Shown here piece after piece: positions 61,174 through 64,000 of a stretch of 64,000 bases of DNA. A program made the translations under genes and the position numbers. The DNA is from Streptomyces sp. NBC_01497. GTDB lineage: Bacteria > Actinomycetota > Actinomycetes > Streptomycetales > Streptomycetaceae. The stretch lies in NCBI RefSeq assembly GCF_036250695.1, contig NZ_CP109427.1, forward strand, positions 6,634,001 to 6,698,000, given 5' to 3'. A model generated the notes under the pieces. That model did not search any database and had not been told where the DNA came from. It saw nothing but the letters and a program-made list of their open reading frames with translations. Every line of letters starts with the position of its first letter. The stretch's first letter is position 1.

Positions 61174-61260
61174 CCCGCCGGCCAGGACCGTCCGTATGAA
61201 CCGGCCGGCGGGAAACCGCCGGTACGAGCCGACCGGCGGGACATGACCGGCGTCAACCCA

Positions 61261-61304
61261 GCGGTGTGAGCGCACCGGTGTCCGCGCCGGTGCGCTCACA
61301 CCGC
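61261..61304. terminator. Terminator between exporter and siderophore-interacting protein genes
   Basis: Perfect 18-base arms at 61261-61278 and 61287-61304 with an 8-base loop, between convergent genes. GCGGTGTGAG recurs just after it as a partial extra copy. Confidence 0.88.
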
Positions 61305-61347
61305 CGTGTCCCGCGGCGGTGTGAGCCGCGCCGGGCGGGTGGTGGGG

Positions 61348-62196
61348 TCAGGCCGGGGCCGGGCCTTCCTGCTCCTGCTCGACCTGGGCGTTCCACTCGC
61401 GCTTGACCGCGCGCCAGGCCTCGTCGCTGTGGCCGTGCCGCCAGTAGCCCGAGACCGACAGCCGCTCGCGCGGCACCTGCCGCTCCTGGCGCAGGTGCCG
61501 ACGCAGCTCCTTGACGACACCGGCCTCGCCGTGGACGAACGCGTGCACGTCGCCGGCCGGGAAGTCCAACTCCCGCACCGCCGCGACCAGGGCCTCGCCG
61601 ACCGGGCGCCCACCGCGGTGCAGCCAGGTCACCTCGACACCGGCGGGGCACGCGATCTTCTGTTCCTCGGCCGGGTCCGCGACCTCGACGAAGGCGTGCA
61701 CCGGCACGTCGGAGGGGACCCGCTCCAGGGCGGCGGCGATGGCGGGCAGGGCGCTCTCGTCACCGGCGAGCAGATGCCAGTCGGCGTCCGGGTCCGGCGC
61801 GTACAGCCCGCCGGGGCCGAGGAAGCGCACCGTCTCACCGGGAACGGCCCGCGCGGCCCAGGGGCCCGCCAGCCCCTCGTCGCCGTGGACGACGAAGTCG
61901 AGAGTCATCTCCAGCGCGTCCGGGTCGAAGGCGCGCACCGTGTACGTCCGCGTCGTGGGCCACTGCTCGCGGGGGAACTCCTCGCGGATGCGCTCCATGT
62001 CGAACGGCTCGGGGTACCGGACGCCCGGCGCGGCGAAGATCACCTTCACGTAGTGGTCGGTGAACTCCCCGCACTGCAGGGAGGCCAGCCCCTCGCCGCC
62101 GATCACGATCCGCACCATGTGCGGGGTGATGCGCTCGGTGCGCACGACGCGCGCCTCACGGGCCGTCGGTGCCTTACGGCGCGGTTCCTCCGCCAC
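61348..62196 (-). CDS. Siderophore-interacting protein (ferric-siderophore reductase)
   Basis: A 282-residue SIP-family flavoprotein (ViuB/FpvC-like fold). The N-terminal FAD-binding barrel has RITPHMVRIVIGGEGL and the RTYTVRAFD FAD motif (R-x-Y-S/T). The NAD(P)H-binding half includes the LLAGDESALPAIAA segment and the GYWRHGHSDEAWRA end that marks the family. It reduces ferric siderophores in the cytoplasm to release iron. A 19-base iron box lies 27 bases upstream of the GTG start, so it is iron-repressed, probably by the DmdR/IdeR regulator. It follows the exonuclease gene by 49 bases. Confidence 0.92.
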   Translation of the reverse strand: MAEEPRRKAPTAREARVVRTERITPHMVRIVIGGEGLASLQCGEFTDHYVKVIFAAPGVRYPEPFDMERIREEFPREQWPTTRTYTVRAFDPDALEMTLDFVVHGDEGLAGPWAARAVPGETVRFLGPGGLYAPDPDADWHLLAGDESALPAIAAALERVPSDVPVHAFVEVADPAEEQKIACPAGVEVTWLHRGGRPVGEALVAAVRELDFPAGDVHAFVHGEAGVVKELRRHLRQERQVPRERLSVSGYWRHGHSDEAWRAVKREWNAQVEQEQEGPAPA

Positions 62197-62222
62197 GGCG
62201 AAACTCCCTGGTCGATATCGGC

Positions 62223-62241
62223 TTAGGCTTACCTAAGCTAA
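62223..62241 (-). promoter_or_regulatory. Iron box (DmdR1/IdeR-type operator)
   Basis: TTAGGCTTACCTAAGCTAA matches the actinobacterial iron box (consensus TTAGGTTAGGCTAACCTAA) at most positions and is largely palindromic. It lies 27 bases upstream of the siderophore-interacting protein start, between it and the exonuclease stop. Confidence 0.85.
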
Positions 62242-62245
62242 CACC

Positions 62246-63166
62246 TCATCGGGCGAGGGTGGACAGGAGTCGCGTCAGCGACCCGCCGAGTCCCCACCGC
62301 TCGGCCAGGGCGTCCAGCGCGGCCGGGTCGCGGGGTCGCACGGGCAGCGCGGTGTCGACGTCGGGCAGCGGCACGTCCAAGGCGACGCGTACGACCTGCG
62401 GCGCGACGGCGATGTAGGGCCTTGCCTCGGCGAGGCGCTTGCGCTGGGAGGGGGTGAGCCTGGCGTGCGGGTCGTCGACCGCCGCCATGATCCCGGCGAG
62501 GTCGCCGAACGCGTCGAGCAGTTTCGCCGCGGTCTTCTCCCCGATGCCGGGCACGCCGGGCAGTCCGTCGCTCGGGTCGCCGCGCAGCAGCGCCAGGTCC
62601 ACGTAACCCGCCCCGGACACCCCGTACTTCTCGCGCAGCGCCGCCTCGTCGGTCAGCTGGAGAGTGCCGACGCCCTTGACGGGGTACAGCACGCGCACCC
62701 CGCGCGCGTCGTCCACCAGCTGGTAGAGGTCCCGGTCGCCGGTGACGATGTCGACGGGGCCGGAGGCGCGCGCCGTGAACGTGCCGATCACGTCGTCCGC
62801 CTCGTAGCGGTCGACGCCGACGCGGGCGATGCCCAGCGCGTCCAGGACGGCCTCGATCACCGGTACCTGCGGCGAGAGGGTGTCGGGGATCTCCTCGTCG
62901 TCCGCCCCCTCGGTGTGCTCCTCGGCGACCCGGTGCGCCTTGTACGAGGGGATCAGGTCGACCCGCCACTGCGGGCGCCAGTCGGCGTCCATGCACGCGA
63001 CGAGGGAGTCGGGGTGGTGGTCCTGGACGAGCCGGGAGATGAAGTCGAGCAGGCCGCGTACGGCGTTGACCGGGGTGCCGTCCGGGGCCCGTACGGAGTC
63101 GGGCACGCCGAAGTACGCGCGGAAGTACAGGGAGGCGGTGTCGAGGAGCATCAGGCGTCGCGTCAC
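62246..63166 (-). CDS. 5'-3' exonuclease (PolA N-domain/FEN family)
   Basis: A 306-residue stand-alone 5'-3' exonuclease homologous to the N-terminal nuclease domain of DNA polymerase I. The aspartate set lies in LMLLDTASLYFRAYFG, VACMDADWRPQWRVD, EADDVIGTF, and VTGDRDLYQLV. The helix-hairpin-helix segment GDPSDGLPGVPGIGEKTAAKLL follows, and the C-terminus is basic. It probably removes RNA primers or flaps. I use the GTG at 63166, which gives the start TRRLMLLDTAS; an ATG five codons later is the alternative. It is divergent from the proV-like gene. Confidence 0.9.
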   Translation of the reverse strand: MTRRLMLLDTASLYFRAYFGVPDSVRAPDGTPVNAVRGLLDFISRLVQDHHPDSLVACMDADWRPQWRVDLIPSYKAHRVAEEHTEGADDEEIPDTLSPQVPVIEAVLDALGIARVGVDRYEADDVIGTFTARASGPVDIVTGDRDLYQLVDDARGVRVLYPVKGVGTLQLTDEAALREKYGVSGAGYVDLALLRGDPSDGLPGVPGIGEKTAAKLLDAFGDLAGIMAAVDDPHARLTPSQRKRLAEARPYIAVAPQVVRVALDVPLPDVDTALPVRPRDPAALDALAERWGLGGSLTRLLSTLAR

Positions 63167-63281
63167 GTGGCAGATGATGCCGTAACCCCGTCGCGGGCGC
63201 AGACAGCCGCCGGCACGCGGCGGGTGGCGCGTCCCACGCATCCGAGATGTCCCGCGTGCAGCACCGACACGCCGAATTGAA

Positions 63282-63317
63282 GTGATGTAGATCACATAAT
63301 TGTTTGGTCTGTATAAG
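63282..63317 (+). promoter_or_regulatory. Promoter of the proV-like gene with CRP-like palindrome
   Basis: GTGAT-GTAG-ATCAC at 63282-63295 is a 14-base interrupted palindrome, similar to CRP/FNR-type sites. TATAAG at 63312-63317 is a good -10 box 17 bases later. The block is the most AT-rich of this part of the window. Transcription from here would give a leader of about 140 bases before the GTG at 63463. Confidence 0.5.
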
Positions 63318-63336
63318 TGCGGGCAGGCGCCGATGC

Positions 63337-63439
63337 GGAGCGGACCGCCCCCCGGCTTCCCCATGCCGGATGCGGGCGGGCAAGCGGGCAGACCCCGTGC
63401 CGCTCCACGGCTCGCCCGGCGGGGGTGGCGAGCCGTTTT
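63337..63439 (+). ncRNA. Structured leader with terminator-like hairpin before proV
   Basis: GGAGCGG (63337) pairs with CCGCTCC (63400) and encloses two small hairpins, CCGGC/GCCGG (63352-63369) and CGGG/CCCG (63385-63397). Right after comes a hairpin with 10-base arms, ACGGCTCGCC (63407-63416) and GGCGAGCCGT (63427-63436), followed by TTTT, ending 24 bases before the start codon. No plus-strand gene ends here, so the terminator-like hairpin is best read as attenuation of the downstream gene. I do not recognise a known riboswitch class in it. Confidence 0.45.
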
Positions 63440-63462
63440 CCGGTTCGACTCGTGAGGTTTAT

Positions 63463-64000
63463 GTGTCCAGGCTGCAAGCCGAACACCTGTACAAGGTGTT
63501 CGGCAGACGACCAGATGAAGCTGTGACGAAGCTCCAGAGCGGTGCCGACCGTGAGGAGCTCCGCGCCGACGGGACGACGGCCGCCGTCATCGACGCATCC
63601 TTCACGGTCGAGCCGGGGCAGATCTTCGTGGTGATGGGCTTGTCGGGTTCCGGCAAGTCCACCCTGCTGCGGATGCTCAACGGACTGCTGGAACCGACCG
63701 CCGGCCGCGTCCTCTTCGACGGGGAGGACCTGACGGCCCTGTCCAAGGAGGGGCTCCGCGCCGTCCGGTCCAGCAAGATCAGCATGGTGTTCCAGCACTT
63801 CGCGCTCTTCCCGCACCGCAGCGTGCTGGAGAACGCCGCATACGGCCTGGAGGTCCAGGGCATGCCGCGCAAGCAGCGCGAGCAGCACGCCCGTGAGGCC
63901 CTGGAGATGACCGGCCTCGGCGGCTGGGAGAACTCCTGGCCCGACGAGCTTTCCGGCGGCATGCAGCAGCGCGTGGGCCTCGCCCGCGCCCTCGCCACGG
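63463..64000 (+). CDS. Glycine betaine/proline ABC transporter ATPase, ProV/OpuAA type (start only)
   Basis: The first 179 residues of an ATPase cut by the window end. It begins SRLQAEHLYKVFGRRPDEAV, typical of ProV/OpuAA, with the family insert (KLQSGADREELRADG) before VIDASFTVEPGQIFVVMG. Walker A is GLSGSGKST at about residues 60-68. FQHFALFPHRSVLENAAYGLEVQGMP (in part) and the signature LSGGMQQRVGLARAL follow. CBS domains would lie beyond the window. It imports compatible solutes such as glycine betaine under osmotic stress. The GTG start has GTGAGG upstream. A 27-base palindrome covers codons 6-14. Confidence 0.92.
   Translation, partial: MSRLQAEHLYKVFGRRPDEAVTKLQSGADREELRADGTTAAVIDASFTVEPGQIFVVMGLSGSGKSTLLRMLNGLLEPTAGRVLFDGEDLTALSKEGLRAVRSSKISMVFQHFALFPHRSVLENAAYGLEVQGMPRKQREQHAREALEMTGLGGWENSWPDELSGGMQQRVGLARALAT
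63478..63504 (+). repeat. 27-base palindrome early in the proV-like gene
   Basis: GCCGAACACC (63478-63487) and GGTGTTCGGC (63495-63504) are perfect inverted arms around TGTACAA. It begins 15 bases after the start codon and encodes AEHLYKVFG, a conserved family segment, so the palindrome may be partly accidental. Confidence 0.6.

Noticed and set aside
63318..63462. ydaO-type (c-di-AMP) riboswitch before proV
   Set aside because: The layout of a leader with a terminator fits, but I cannot see the conserved ydaO sequence elements, so no class is assigned.
1..64000. tRNA, rRNA, CRISPR, insertion sequence or prophage genes
   Set aside because: Looked for and not seen. There are no regularly spaced repeats, transposase or integrase frames, or tRNA-like ends.

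Overview
The window is a high-GC actinobacterial chromosome segment, almost certainly Streptomyces or a close relative. It carries mycothiol ligase (mshC), a complete Pup-proteasome locus, Tat genes, a gyl-type glycerol operon under an IclR regulator, many GTG starts, and a row of genes whose start codon lies 6-7 nt after a TANNNT box, as in leaderless mRNAs. I see no rRNA, tRNA, CRISPR array, insertion sequence or prophage.

Layout. 0-7 kb: end of an F420-dependent oxidoreductase, a ferritin-like protein, CorA, then the conserved run histidine phosphatase / DUF3090 / SCO1664-family / mshC. 7-15 kb: a PAC2-family protein, then a sugar-acid catabolic island (fuconate-dehydratase-like enolase, SDR, three-gene sugar ABC transporter, FCD-GntR regulator) with the same CATC-N-GATG operator-like motif at both ends. 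15-24 kb: glycerol genes glpD, glpK, glpF and gylR on the minus strand, then metH. 24-32 kb: HAD phosphatase, orphan peptide-type binding lipoprotein, orphan LuxR response regulator, RecB-like nuclease, site-2 protease, trmI and a secreted hypothetical protein. 32-46 kb: the Pup-proteasome region (ferredoxin, arc, dop, pup, prcB, prcA, a LacI/MFS pair, pafA, two FKBPs, pafB, pafC). A broken endonuclease VII remnant sits between pup and prcB. 46-53 kb: two small unknown proteins, tatA, tatC, a diacylglycerol-kinase-like protein and a HelY-type helicase. 53-55 kb: an arsenic island (arsI divergent from arsR-acr3-arsC). 55-64 kb: ADP-ribosylglycohydrolase, photolyase, PadR regulator with a DrrAB-type exporter, an iron-box-controlled siderophore-interacting protein, a 5'-3' exonuclease, and the start of a ProV-type glycine betaine ATPase behind a structured leader with a terminator-like hairpin.

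How genes work together. Dop deamidates Pup, PafA ligates it to targets, ARC unfolds them and PrcBA degrades them; PafBC is the linked DNA-damage activator. MshC makes mycothiol, the likely thiol for an arsenate reductase such as the ArsC here. GylR probably represses glpFKD and itself. The sugar-acid island probably imports and dehydrates a 6-deoxy-sugar acid, but lacks the last pathway steps. Most of the window is ordinary core genome. The most notable items are the proV leader, the fuconate regulon with its degenerate ABC ATPase half, the endonuclease VII relic and the leaderless-promoter set.
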